Shown: positions 21,661 through 29,962, counted from the first letter of the stretch. The stretch: DNA of 64,000 nucleotides from Helicobacter pylori NCTC 11637 = CCUG 17874 = ATCC 43504 = JCM 12093 (GCF_900478295.1 NZ_LS483488.1:1612001-1676000), one strand, 5' to 3'. Made by a program: numbers and translations. The notes: generated by a model not told the origin, from the sequence alone.

Positions 21661-21750
21661 ATGGCATTCAACCATTCAAGCAATCAAGCAATCAAGCAAT
21701 CAAGCAATCAAGCAATCAAGCAATCAAGCAACGCTACCCTATTATTATAA
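21661..21750 (+). CDS. Short ORF with octanucleotide repeats, possible phase-variable peptide
   Basis: An ATG at 21661 follows AAGGGGTAGAA and opens a 29-codon frame, MAFNHSSNQAIKQ..., that passes through six copies of CAATCAAG and stops at 21748-21750. In the neighbouring frame the sequence after the repeats encodes a hydrophobic tail (IPYSLLFPLLLTLLFPLSLI) ending at 21869. Because the unit is 8 bases, a change in copy number would fuse the ATG to that tail. No family recognised; coding status unproven. Confidence 0.35.
   Translation: MAFNHSSNQAIKQSSNQAIKQSSNATLLL
21681..21728. repeat. Six tandem copies of the octamer CAATCAAG
   Basis: Six perfect contiguous units with partial units on both sides (ATTCAAG before, CAA after). 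Eight is not a multiple of three, so copy-number change shifts the frame of any ORF through it. Confidence 0.95.
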
Positions 21751-21918
21751 CTTTTACCAAAACCGATTTAAAAATCCCCTACTCTTTATTATTCCCCCTA
21801 TTATTAACCCTTTTATTCCCTCTCTCATTAATCCGTGCCACAATTTTTTTAAACCATTTGATTCCATAAGCCCCATTTTTAAATCAGTGGGGCTTACAGA
21901 GTTAAATTCAAAGGAGAA

Positions 21919-22404
21919 GTGATGGCTCAGTTAGAAGATTTAAAAGCGCATGAAAAATACAATTTGTTGTTGTGCTTATTCCAAAGTAATTATTACAACG
22001 ATCCAACAAATACGGATTTAGAAGGCAAGCCTTTCAAACAAGCTTGTGAGGAATGCACTTTGACTTTTTTTCGCCCAAGAATGGATAAAGTGGCTCAAGA
22101 AGAGGATTTTCAAAAGGTGCGTAAAGCGGATTATGCTGTTGCTATTGTGTATGAGAAATCAACTAAAGAAGCTATAGTCCAACGGAGCGTTTTTGCTCTA
22201 AAGATTGACCATGATCGCATTGGAGTTGATGGTGGGGGATCGTTAGGGATTTATGGCGTTTGCGCTCAAAAAGGGAGCCAGGAATACGAAGAATTGGTCA
22301 ATAAAAACGCATATTGTTTGACAAATTACCTACAACTTCAAAATTCAATGAAATTGATTGAGCGAAAAAATGAAGGGTTATGGGTTTTACCCATAAACCT
22401 ATGA
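21919..22404 (+). CDS. Hypothetical protein paired with the DUF262 gene
   Basis: A 161-residue cytoplasmic-looking protein with a good ribosome site (AAAGGAG, 8 bases before ATG). No signal peptide or membrane segment. It contains an EECTLTFFRPRMDK segment, a central YAVAIVYEKSTKEAIVQRSVFALKI strand pair and a glycine stretch IGVDGGGSLGIYGVC. I do not recognise a family. It precedes the DUF262 gene by 10 bases, so the two are surely co-expressed and perhaps act together. Confidence 0.8.
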   Translation: MMAQLEDLKAHEKYNLLLCLFQSNYYNDPTNTDLEGKPFKQACEECTLTFFRPRMDKVAQEEDFQKVRKADYAVAIVYEKSTKEAIVQRSVFALKIDHDRIGVDGGGSLGIYGVCAQKGSQEYEELVNKNAYCLTNYLQLQNSMKLIERKNEGLWVLPINL

Positions 22405-22414
22405 AAGGATTTTA

Positions 22415-24214
22415 ATGGAATTGTTAAATTTAGACGGAGTGATTGAAAAAGGCATGTTTGAAATCCCTAGCTATCAAAGGGGGTATGCATGGCAAATAAG
22501 GCAATTAAAGGATTTTTGGAACGATTTAGAGCATGTGTCCAAACTGGGAGATAAATTCCATTACATGCATAGCTTAACCTTAAGAGAGTCTGAAAATGAG
22601 CTTGAAAGCAGTGCTTTTGAAATCATAGACTGCCAACAACGATTGGCTACAAGCCTGATTTTACTGGGCCTTTTAGCCAAAACCACCCAAAACAAAGACC
22701 CAAAGTATTCTTTAATCAACCTTGAACCCATTTTATCCTATAGGTATTATGGTTTGAGTGAAGCTTTTAGGGCGATCATTGAAGAAGAAAAAGATTTAAA
22801 AGCGTTCAAAACTTCTTTTTACGCTAAAAATCTTATTGAGGCTTACGAATTCTTTAAAGAAAAAATCAGCGATACGCCTATGGAAACGCTTGAAAAAATG
22901 TTTGATGCCCTTATAAAGAAAATGCTTTTTAGCGTGGTGGGATTGAACGATAACCGAATCGATCCGTTCAGTTCTTTTGAAACGATTAACAATCGTGGCA
23001 AGGATCTATCCACTTTAGAATTGTTAAAAAACCGCTTGCATTTTGTGGCGCACAAGATTTGTAATGGACAAAAATTAGAAACACTTCAAAAAGAGATCAA
23101 TAATACCTACACGATCATTTATTACGATTTGAGATCCTTTGAAGACGATCATTTAGAAAGTTTTTTAAAGCATTTTGTGGCGTATTATTATGGCGAGAAT
23201 AGCAAGTTTAAAGAGAGATTATTGAATACAGCGTTTGACGCTCATAAAAAATATACCCATAATACACCCTTTAGCGATGAATATGACAAAATAGACGAGC
23301 TGTTATTTTATCTGTCTTATTCTTCTAAAGTTTGGAATTTCTTGCACACGCTTGATGATGAAGAGCTTAGGATTGAAATCACGCCTAAAACGCGCGGCTT
23401 GTTAGACAAAATGCGGCGCTTAAACGCTTTGAGAGATAACGCTTTTCTTCCCTTATTGCTCTCTCTTTTAACCATACAGCTTGTTGGAAGAAGCGCTAAT
23501 GAACAGCCTTATACCACCCAAGAATTAGAGGGTTTATTAGAGTATTTAGAGCGTTTCGGGTTTTTAGTCTATGGGGTTGCTGGTAGGGATACAGCTAAAA
23601 ATGAATGGATTGAATTGGCTTTTATAGCGTTCAGAGCGTATAGATATGGGGAAGAAAATATCGCCATTGAAGATCTTCCAACGCTAGAAAAGAGTTTTTT
23701 CAAGGGCAAGTATAGCGGCTTGGAATTGCTTGAAGAGAGTATCCTTTCTAAAAAGAATGCTGAAAAATGGTATAAATGGGACAAGGCATTGAATTACTTG
23801 CTGTATGAATACGAGCTATACCATAACCCTGAAACGACTTTGAATTTTGATGGCAGTATAGAAAGCATTGAGTATATCCTGCCTCAAAAACCCGATCAAG
23901 GCTATAGCGCTAAAGAAAAAGATTGGGCCAAAAACCCTAACATCGTGCATGCCTTAGGGAACTTGCTCTTAATCCTTAAAAACGCTAACAGCTCTTTAAG
24001 CAACAAGCCTTTTGAGGAAAAAAGAAAAGAATACCTTAAAGGCTCTTATAGCGAAAAAGAAGTGGCTAAAAACGCTTCTTTTGGGGTCGCGCAAATCAAA
24101 GAAAGAAGCGAAAAATTATTAGACTTTTTAATCGCGCGTTATCGTATCGCTGAATTGGTGGGTGAAAGTGCGCTTAAAGCTTTTAAAAACGCTCTTTTAA
24201 AGGACATTGAATGA
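22415..24214 (+). CDS. DUF262/DUF1524 protein (GmrSD-like), C-terminal His replaced
   Basis: A 599-residue protein with an N-terminal DUF262 domain: IPSYQRGYAW (about residues 17-26) and IIDCQQRLATS (about 71-81; family usual DGQQRLTT), then FETINNRGKDLSTLELLKNRL. The C-terminal part matches DUF1524: SIEYILPQ and HALGNLLLILKNANSSLSNKPFEEKR. DUF262+DUF1524 proteins include GmrSD, a type IV enzyme cutting glucosylated phage DNA. The residue at position 487, usually the His of the HxxP nuclease motif, is Tyr (codon TAT, 23873-23875). A restriction or defence role is inferred from the family; nuclease activity may be lost. Confidence 0.85.
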   Translation: MELLNLDGVIEKGMFEIPSYQRGYAWQIRQLKDFWNDLEHVSKLGDKFHYMHSLTLRESENELESSAFEIIDCQQRLATSLILLGLLAKTTQNKDPKYSLINLEPILSYRYYGLSEAFRAIIEEEKDLKAFKTSFYAKNLIEAYEFFKEKISDTPMETLEKMFDALIKKMLFSVVGLNDNRIDPFSSFETINNRGKDLSTLELLKNRLHFVAHKICNGQKLETLQKEINNTYTIIYYDLRSFEDDHLESFLKHFVAYYYGENSKFKERLLNTAFDAHKKYTHNTPFSDEYDKIDELLFYLSYSSKVWNFLHTLDDEELRIEITPKTRGLLDKMRRLNALRDNAFLPLLLSLLTIQLVGRSANEQPYTTQELEGLLEYLERFGFLVYGVAGRDTAKNEWIELAFIAFRAYRYGEENIAIEDLPTLEKSFFKGKYSGLELLEESILSKKNAEKWYKWDKALNYLLYEYELYHNPETTLNFDGSIESIEYILPQKPDQGYSAKEKDWAKNPNIVHALGNLLLILKNANSSLSNKPFEEKRKEYLKGSYSEKEVAKNASFGVAQIKERSEKLLDFLIARYRIAELVGESALKAFKNALLKDIE

Positions 24215-24243
24215 TGCGATACTCAAAAATAAAGGGTCTATTT

Positions 24244-24295
24244 TTAGCGCTTCACACCCCAACAAGGAGGAACAAGCCATGCCAAAAAGATAAAA
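24244..24295 (+). other. Strong ribosome site followed by a four-codon ORF
   Basis: AAGGAGG at 24264-24270 lies 9 bases before ATG CCA AAA AGA TAA, in the 149-base gap between the DUF262 gene and the next gene. No longer frame follows. It may be the remains of a deleted gene or a short leader ORF. A second short frame from 24211 (38 codons) lacks its own ribosome site. Confidence 0.35.
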
Positions 24296-24363
24296 ACATT
24301 AAAAAAACATTGAACGGACGATTATAGCGGATTTTAAAACAAATTTTTATCAAGGAGTATTTT

Positions 24364-25260
24364 ATGGGTTTTCAAAACGAAAATAAGTTAGAGTTAGGCG
24401 CGTCAGTCAAAGCCACGATCAATAACAAAGTGGTGGAGGCTAAAGTCATTAATATTGGGTTTAATCGTGTAACCTTAAGGAGCCAAAAAGGCAACGAAGC
24501 CACTTACGCTTTCAATAGCGACAAGTTCTTAAAATGGTTTAAGGAAGTGCCTTTGAATGAAGTTGCGAAAAATCACGCCGAAAAAAGCGCTGATGACTTG
24601 TTAAAAGGGCTTAAAATCGTTACGAGCGGACCGAGTGTTAAGGAAAGGACTTCTACTGCTAAAGAGAAAGAAAATCGTTTCAAATTGGACTTTGATTTTG
24701 CTGATGAGAATGAGGGCGGTTTTCTCACTATGGCGGAGCTTTATGCTAACGAAAAAAGAAGTATGCGACTTGGTGTGTTGTTCGCTCCGATGAGTTATAA
24801 TGGGGCAGGGTTTCAAGCGAGTTTAATCATTTTACATGCGCTCTCTTATATGGCTGATTTAAAGCATCATAGCGATGCGGAGTTTAATGCTATGATTGAA
24901 AATAGGGACACTGAAAATTGTATGTTTGATAGCTTTGATGATATGCTCATGGGGGATGTCCATAGTTTCTGTCGTGTTATTGAGCATTATGCCTTAAATT
25001 TAGAGAGGAGCGACGGTAAGGGTAAAGGTATCACTTTGGAAGAGTGGGCGAAGTATTTACCTAAAAATAAAGAAGAGGCAAAATTTGTGGCACAACTCTT
25101 ATGCGATGGTGGTATCAATAAATACGATTTAACATGTGCAGGCTTGACACCTAATGTGTTAGCCGACAATCTTTGGTCTTATGGATTTAGGGACGAGGAT
25201 TATGATGATGAGGGAAATGTTGTTGCTAGAGGTGAGGAGGCGGTAAATTATGAGGGGTAG
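24364..25260 (+). CDS. Hypothetical protein, 298 residues
   Basis: Good ribosome site (AAGGAG, 8 bases before ATG). The N-terminal about 60 residues look like a small beta-barrel (ELGASVKATINNKVVEAKVINIG, then VTLRSQKGNEATYAF). A lysine-rich linker follows, then an alpha-helical C-terminal domain (LTMAELYANEKRSMRLGVLF, IILHALSYMADLKHHSDAEF, HSFCRVIEHYALNLERS) and an acidic tail. No catalytic motif recognised. It is the last gene of the accessory cluster (HP1412 position) and ends at a terminator. Confidence 0.75.
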   Translation: MGFQNENKLELGASVKATINNKVVEAKVINIGFNRVTLRSQKGNEATYAFNSDKFLKWFKEVPLNEVAKNHAEKSADDLLKGLKIVTSGPSVKERTSTAKEKENRFKLDFDFADENEGGFLTMAELYANEKRSMRLGVLFAPMSYNGAGFQASLIILHALSYMADLKHHSDAEFNAMIENRDTENCMFDSFDDMLMGDVHSFCRVIEHYALNLERSDGKGKGITLEEWAKYLPKNKEEAKFVAQLLCDGGINKYDLTCAGLTPNVLADNLWSYGFRDEDYDDEGNVVARGEEAVNYEG

Positions 25261-25293
25261 CCCCCCCTGTGGGGTCTCCTTTTTTAATCTCTT
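25254..25293 (+). terminator. Rho-independent terminator of the accessory cluster
   Basis: The stop codon is embedded in a GC-rich hairpin: GGGGTAGCCCC and CCCC-CCTGT-GGGG are alternative stems, followed by CTCCTTTTTT. It separates the cluster from the convergent queF. Confidence 0.7.
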
Positions 25294-25372
25294 TTCTTGC
25301 TCTTTTCATTCTCTCTCTAATTTGTCCGTTTAATTTGGAACGGCTTTAATCTTAAAACCCTATCTTTGCACG

Positions 25373-25819
25373 TTATTTCGCATTCAAAAGGCGTTTTTCT
25401 TTAAATTCCTGGTATTCTTTGATCGCATAATTCACAAAGGGTTTGATCGCAATCCCGCCCCTAGAGACAAAATCCCCATACACTTCCAAATACTTTGGTT
25501 CTAGCAATTGGATTAAATCCAGTAATATCGTATTGATACAGCTCTCATGAAAACTCCCATGGTTTCTGTAACTGAATAAATAGAGTTTGAGAGACTTGCT
25601 TTCTACCATTTTATTTTTAGGGATATAGCGGATGTAGATAGTGCCAAAATCCGGCTGAGAAGTGATGGGGCAAAGGCTTGTAAATTCCTTGCACTCTAGC
25701 GTGATTAAGGGGTCTAAATTGGGGTTTGGGTTAGGGAAAGCTTCTAATAGCTGGCTGTTGTATTCAAAAATATAGGGCGTTTTAGCGCCTAAGGATTTGA
25801 GGTTTAGTTCAGGGGTCAT
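25373..25819 (-). CDS. queF: NADPH-dependent 7-cyano-7-deazaguanine reductase QueF
   Basis: Reduces preQ0 to preQ1 in queuosine biosynthesis. The catalytic Cys is in SLCPITSQPDFG (about residue 50) and the family NADPH/substrate segment ESKSLKLYLFSYRNHGSFHE is present at about 74-93. At 148 residues it is the short, unimodular type I enzyme. RBS AAGGAAAG precedes the ATG. It is divergent from rsfS. Confidence 0.95.
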   Translation of the reverse strand: MTPELNLKSLGAKTPYIFEYNSQLLEAFPNPNPNLDPLITLECKEFTSLCPITSQPDFGTIYIRYIPKNKMVESKSLKLYLFSYRNHGSFHESCINTILLDLIQLLEPKYLEVYGDFVSRGGIAIKPFVNYAIKEYQEFKEKRLLNAK

Positions 25820-25840
25820 TAATCTTTCCTTGATTTAAGT

Positions 25841-25853
25841 TATAATAAGGCTA
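25841..25853 (+). promoter_or_regulatory. Promoter of rsfS-miaA
   Basis: TATAAT at 25841-25846, 33 bases before the rsfS start. It would drive rsfS, miaA and possibly the glycosyltransferase genes downstream. Confidence 0.55.
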
Positions 25854-25878
25854 TTTTAACCCATTTTTTAGGAAACTC

Positions 25879-26220
25879 ATGAACAAACGCATAGAAACGA
25901 TTACGGCTTTATTAGATGAAAAAAAGGCTTTTGATATTACGCATATTGATTTGTCTAAAACCCCCTATTTGGTAGAAGATGTCATTATCGCCACCACGCT
26001 AGCGAATAAGCATGCCCTTTCTTTATTAGATGCGCTTAAAAACACTCTTAAACCTTTAGGGGAAGTCTTTTACCAGATAGATGAGTCTAATGAAGAGTGG
26101 ATCATTTTGGATTTAGGGGATTTGATGATCCATCTTTTCACCGAAGAATGCCGTAAAAAATTTGACTTAGAAGGGTTTTTGAACGCTTATAAAAGGGAGC
26201 TTCCTTATCAAAACGCCTAA
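25879..26220 (+). CDS. rsfS: Ribosomal silencing factor RsfS
   Basis: A 113-residue DUF143/Iojap protein that binds uL14 and blocks subunit joining when nutrients are scarce. The family pattern is clear: ALLDEKKAFDITHIDLS, then EDVIIATTLANKHALSLLDALK, and EEWIILDLGDLMIHLFTEECRKKFDLEGF. Its 3' end overlaps the presumed start of miaA. Confidence 0.93.
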   Translation: MNKRIETITALLDEKKAFDITHIDLSKTPYLVEDVIIATTLANKHALSLLDALKNTLKPLGEVFYQIDESNEEWIILDLGDLMIHLFTEECRKKFDLEGFLNAYKRELPYQNA

Positions 26221-27124
26221 GAAACTCATCGCGCTTCTAGGGCCTAGCGGGAGCGGGAAAAGCGCTCTTTCCATTGAATTAGCCCAAGAATTGGACGCTG
26301 AAATCTTTTCTTTGGATTCTTTGAGTATTTATAAAAATATTGACATCGCTTCGGCTAAACCCAGCCTGAAAGAACGAAAAAACATCAAGCATTACGCCCT
26401 AGATCACCTTAACATTGATGAAAAAAATAACGCTCCCCTTTTTAAAACCCTTTTAGAGGACGCTATGAGGGTGTCTTCTAAAGAAATTTTACTCATTGTG
26501 GGAGGGAGCAGTTTTTACTTAAAATCCATTTTAGAAGGTTTGAGCGATACGCCAAAAATTAGCGGTGAGGAGGTTGTAAAAATAGAGCGAGAAATCAGCG
26601 CCCTAGCTAACCCTTACGCGTTTTTAAAATCCATTGACCCTAACATGGCTTTTAAAATCCATCCAAACGACACCTACCGCATCCACAAGGCTTTAGAAAT
26701 CTTTTATTCCACCCACACGCCCCCAAGCGAGTATTTTAAGGCTAACCCTAAAAAACCCTTTGAGCATGCTATCTCATTATTCGCCCTTTCTATTGAAAAA
26801 AGCGCGCTTCATAGCAACATCAAACAGCGCACCAAGAACATGCTCCATTCAGGGCTTATTGAAGAAATCAAAGCCCTTTATGCCAAATACCCTAAAGACT
26901 CGCAGCCTTTTAAAGCCATAGGCGTTAAAGAAAGCATTCTTTTTTTAGAAAAACAACTCACTTTAAAGGAGCTAGAAGAAGCGATTATCTCTAACACCAT
27001 CAAATTAGCCAAGCGCCAAAACACTTTCAATAAAACCCAATTCAATAACCTTTATGTAGGGGGCGTTAAAGAAGTTAGGCATGCGATTTTAAAACACTCA
27101 AAAAGCGATATAAGGGAGCGATAA
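26207..27124 (+). CDS. miaA: tRNA dimethylallyltransferase MiaA, non-canonical start
   Basis: Adds a dimethylallyl group to A37 of tRNAs reading UNN codons. The ATP/P-loop is KKLIALLGPSGSGKSALSIE and the next family motif is DAEIFSLDSLSIYKNIDIASAKPS. The first ATG/GTG/TTG in frame is TTG at 26291, which lies after the P-loop and would give a dead enzyme. The frame is open upstream only to a TGA at 26180-26182 and contains no standard start. AAAGGGAG (26192-26199) is 7 bases before ATC at 26207, giving 305 residues beginning at (I)KTPKKL. I infer translation from this ATC or by coupling to rsfS. Confidence 0.85.
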   Translation: MKTPKKLIALLGPSGSGKSALSIELAQELDAEIFSLDSLSIYKNIDIASAKPSLKERKNIKHYALDHLNIDEKNNAPLFKTLLEDAMRVSSKEILLIVGGSSFYLKSILEGLSDTPKISGEEVVKIEREISALANPYAFLKSIDPNMAFKIHPNDTYRIHKALEIFYSTHTPPSEYFKANPKKPFEHAISLFALSIEKSALHSNIKQRTKNMLHSGLIEEIKALYAKYPKDSQPFKAIGVKESILFLEKQLTLKELEEAIISNTIKLAKRQNTFNKTQFNNLYVGGVKEVRHAILKHSKSDIRER

Positions 27125-28228
27125 ATGGATACGCAAAATTTACCCGATCAAGTTATCCCTATTTTTATGAGTTTTGATAAGAATTACGCGCTAGGGGCAG
27201 GAGTTTGCCTTTATTCTTTACTCTCCCATGCGAGCAGACACACAAGCATGATAGACTTTAGCCCCTTAAATCAAAGCAACCAACTTTTAGGCGCTAACAT
27301 CGTGTATAAAATCCATTGTTTGATTAAAGGAGTCACTTTAGAGCAGCAAAACAAGCTTTTAAAAACCCTTGAGCCTTTTAAAACATTCGCTTCATTAGAG
27401 TTTATAGACATCAATTCGCTCGATCATTCCATAGAAAGTTATCTCAATGAGTCTTGCTCCAAGCGTTATGGCGGGCTTCTCATTTTATGCCGGCTTTTGC
27501 TCGCTTCGCTCTTCCCTAATTATTCTAAAATCATTTCCATAGATGTGGATACGGTGTTTTTGGGCGATGTTGTAAGCGCTTATTTTGCGCTGGATAATGA
27601 ACCCACTAAATTGCTTGGCATGGTGAGAGACACATTTTCTCACCTTCCTTTTGAAGCTTTTTGTCATTTTATTGAGCGTGCTTGTAAGAATTTTAAGATT
27701 GATTTTTCACGCTTTAGCCAAAACGAATTACAACGCATCCATCAGGGCTTTAACATGGGCTTTTTGGTAGCGAATTTAGATTTGTGGCGCGAAAATGGGT
27801 TTGAAAAGATCGCTTTAGAGTTTTTGAAAACTAGGGGGAAAGATCTTTTCTACCCTGAGCAGTGTTTAATCAATATGGTGTTTTTAGAGCGTATTTTAGA
27901 ATTGCCTATTTATTATAATTGCTATTCTGATTCTTTCAGCCAGCACTACCCTAAAAATATTATCATGCTCCATTTCATCCAATACAAGCCGTGGCGTTCT
28001 GTGAGTTCTTTGAATGGGCGTTTGATTTGCTATGAAGCTGAAGCGGGTTTTTGGCTCGCCAACCTTTTTTGCACCCCTTTTAAAAACGATTTTTTTAAAG
28101 AACGCCTTGAAATGGCTAAAGACCAACAAATGCAATCTTTTAAAACCCATATCCGATCAAAAACGATTAGGGATTATTTTTATTTTAGGATAAAAAATAT
28201 TTTGAAAAAAGTTTTCAAACTTTCTTAA
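27125..28228 (+). CDS. Glycosyltransferase family 8, lipopolysaccharide type
   Basis: A 367-residue cytoplasmic enzyme resembling RfaJ/WaaJ. The metal-binding DxD is in KIISIDVDTVFLGDV (about residues 136-150). The GT8 signatures QGFNMGFLVANLDLWR and FYPEQCLINMVF follow. MLHFIQYKPW corresponds to the family HxxG/PW region. It starts just after the miaA stop and precedes the sulfatase-fold gene by 9 bases, suggesting a small LPS-modification unit. The sugar transferred cannot be read from sequence. Confidence 0.88.
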   Translation: MDTQNLPDQVIPIFMSFDKNYALGAGVCLYSLLSHASRHTSMIDFSPLNQSNQLLGANIVYKIHCLIKGVTLEQQNKLLKTLEPFKTFASLEFIDINSLDHSIESYLNESCSKRYGGLLILCRLLLASLFPNYSKIISIDVDTVFLGDVVSAYFALDNEPTKLLGMVRDTFSHLPFEAFCHFIERACKNFKIDFSRFSQNELQRIHQGFNMGFLVANLDLWRENGFEKIALEFLKTRGKDLFYPEQCLINMVFLERILELPIYYNCYSDSFSQHYPKNIIMLHFIQYKPWRSVSSLNGRLICYEAEAGFWLANLFCTPFKNDFFKERLEMAKDQQMQSFKTHIRSKTIRDYFYFRIKNILKKVFKLS

Positions 28229-28237
28229 AGGGCATTC

Positions 28238-29041
28238 ATGGAAAAATTATTGAAGTTTTTAAAATTCTTTGCCAGTAGCGTAACTCTAGATGAAAAGTTT
28301 TTAATATTCCTTCTTTGCAACGCTCTTTCTAACGCTTACAAAAATAGCGATTTGTTTTCTTTCTCTAAAGGCTTTTTAGGCGCTTTTTTAATCGGGTTTG
28401 TGGTGTATTATGGTTGCGCGCTAATCCCTAAAAAACGCTTGCGGTATTCATTAGAATGGCTGTTTATAGGAAGCGGTATTATTTTTAGCGTGGCAGAAAT
28501 TTTTACGCTGTTTATGTTTAAAATGTCTTTTTCCAAAGGCTTGATTGACACGCTTTTAGCCACAAACAGCCCTGAAACGATGGCGTTTATAAAAAGCTAT
28601 AAAAATTATTTGCTTTACTACGCTTTTATTTTGATCGCTTTATTGATTGTTATTAAAATCATTCGCTTTAGAGCGCTTGTGCCTGGTGTGATAGCGGGCG
28701 TTTTAGGGCTTTCTATCCTCACCATAGGGAGCGTTCGTAACATTAAACACCTTACAAAGAACGATGCGATTTTAAAAAGATCACTCTTTTCTCTTTCTTT
28801 AACTAGGGGGTTTTATTCCGCCTATTTGAGCTTAACTGATCGCCAACAAGCCATAAAATTTTATAGCTTTTTAAATAACCTTTATTTACCAAGCGATTAT
28901 CTTTCTAGCACGGGCGATGTTTCAAATGTTATCTTAGTCATCGGCGAAAGCGCGAGCAGAAATTTCATGCAACTCTATGGCTATAACGCCCCTAATAATC
29001 CCTTATTGAGCCAACTCGCCAACGAGAGAGAGAGAGAGTAA
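28238..29041 (+). CDS. Sulfatase-fold membrane transferase, 5' part (phase-off at GA tract)
   Basis: The N-terminal 267 codons of a phosphoethanolamine transferase-like protein (EptA/YhjW group). It has about four membrane helices (for example GFLGAFLIGFVVYYGCALI, YYAFILIALLIVIKIIRF, ALVPGVIAGVLGLSILTIG) and then the start of the periplasmic catalytic domain, VILVIGESASRNFMQLYGYN. The frame runs into a GA run and stops at TAA (29039-29041). With one more GA unit, or two fewer, it would continue into the next frame (SNNLFVFSDTISKEAHTSDVFE). The full product would be about 555 residues. Confidence 0.85.
   Translation: MEKLLKFLKFFASSVTLDEKFLIFLLCNALSNAYKNSDLFSFSKGFLGAFLIGFVVYYGCALIPKKRLRYSLEWLFIGSGIIFSVAEIFTLFMFKMSFSKGLIDTLLATNSPETMAFIKSYKNYLLYYAFILIALLIVIKIIRFRALVPGVIAGVLGLSILTIGSVRNIKHLTKNDAILKRSLFSLSLTRGFYSAYLSLTDRQQAIKFYSFLNNLYLPSDYLSSTGDVSNVILVIGESASRNFMQLYGYNAPNNPLLSQLANERERE
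29024..29038. repeat. GA dinucleotide tract (7.5 units), phase-variation tract
   Basis: GAGAGAGAGAGAGAG, 15 bases, inside the sulfatase-fold gene. Lengths of 11 or 17 bases restore the frame; 15 leads to an immediate stop. Confidence 0.92.
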
Positions 29042-29051
29042 CAACCTGTTC

Positions 29052-29903
29052 GTGTTTTCTGACACGATAAGCAAAGAAGCCCACACCTCTGATGTCTTTG
29101 AAAGCCTGCTCAATTACAGCAACGCTGAAACGAATAAGCCTTGGTATCATTATCATAACATGATAGACATTTTCAAGCGATCCCATTATGAAACTTTTTG
29201 GTTAGAAAAACAAATCGTCGATCAATGGGGGATCACACAAAATCTAGTCTCTAATCGTTCTAAAAACCGCTACTATATTTTAGGAAACTATGGTGCATAC
29301 GATGAAGAGCTAGTGAAATTTTATTCTAAAAATGTCCAACCCCAATTAAAAAGCAAGAATTTTATCGTGTTCCATTTGCTTGGCTCTCATTCTTGGTATG
29401 CCGATCGTTTCCCTAAAAGCTTTGCCAAATTCAAACCAAGCGATTTGTCTTTTTCTAATTTGCATGTGAGCAATGATAGAGACAAACAAATCGTTGCTGA
29501 TTATGTCAATTCGCTTTATTATAACGACTTTGTTTTGAATGGGATTTTTAACCTCTTTAAAGATAAAGACGCTATTGTGTTTTATTTGAGCGATCATGCT
29601 CAAGATATTTTTGAAAGCGGCTCCACTTATGGGCATAGGTGTTCTAAAGCGGGCTTAGAAATCCCTTTTATGATTTACGTGAGCGATATTTTTAAAGAAA
29701 AACACCCCGAGAAAGTGAAGTTGATTAAAAACGCTTTAAATAAACCTTTCATGAGCGATGATTTAATCCACTCTCTTTTGCCTTTGGTAGGCATTCACAC
29801 TAAAGATGAGATAGAGAGTAAAAACCTTTTTAGCCCTAAATTTAACGCCCAAAGAAAAAGGATCGTTTGTTATGGCAGCATGGATTATGATAGGACTAAA
29901 TAA
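29052..29903 (+). CDS. Sulfatase-fold membrane transferase, 3' part (out of frame)
   Basis: The catalytic remainder of the gene above; the listed GTG is only the first start-like codon in an open frame that extends back through the GA tract. Family features are EAHTSDVFE (putative catalytic Thr), FIVFHLLGSHSWYADRFP, YLSDHAQDIFE (metal-binding DH) and YGHRCSKAGLEIPFMIY. It would reside in the periplasm. No ribosome site precedes 29052, so it is not expected to be made alone. Confidence 0.85.
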   Translation: MFSDTISKEAHTSDVFESLLNYSNAETNKPWYHYHNMIDIFKRSHYETFWLEKQIVDQWGITQNLVSNRSKNRYYILGNYGAYDEELVKFYSKNVQPQLKSKNFIVFHLLGSHSWYADRFPKSFAKFKPSDLSFSNLHVSNDRDKQIVADYVNSLYYNDFVLNGIFNLFKDKDAIVFYLSDHAQDIFESGSTYGHRCSKAGLEIPFMIYVSDIFKEKHPEKVKLIKNALNKPFMSDDLIHSLLPLVGIHTKDEIESKNLFSPKFNAQRKRIVCYGSMDYDRTK

Positions 29904-29962
29904 TGATAAGGCTCTGCTCTCATCAATAGGGGTAAGATTGATTTTAAAAAAGCTTTTCAACC

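Noticed and set aside
21661-21740. Possible CRISPR array because of regular repeats
   Set aside because: The 8-base units are contiguous, without spacers; no cas gene is in the window.
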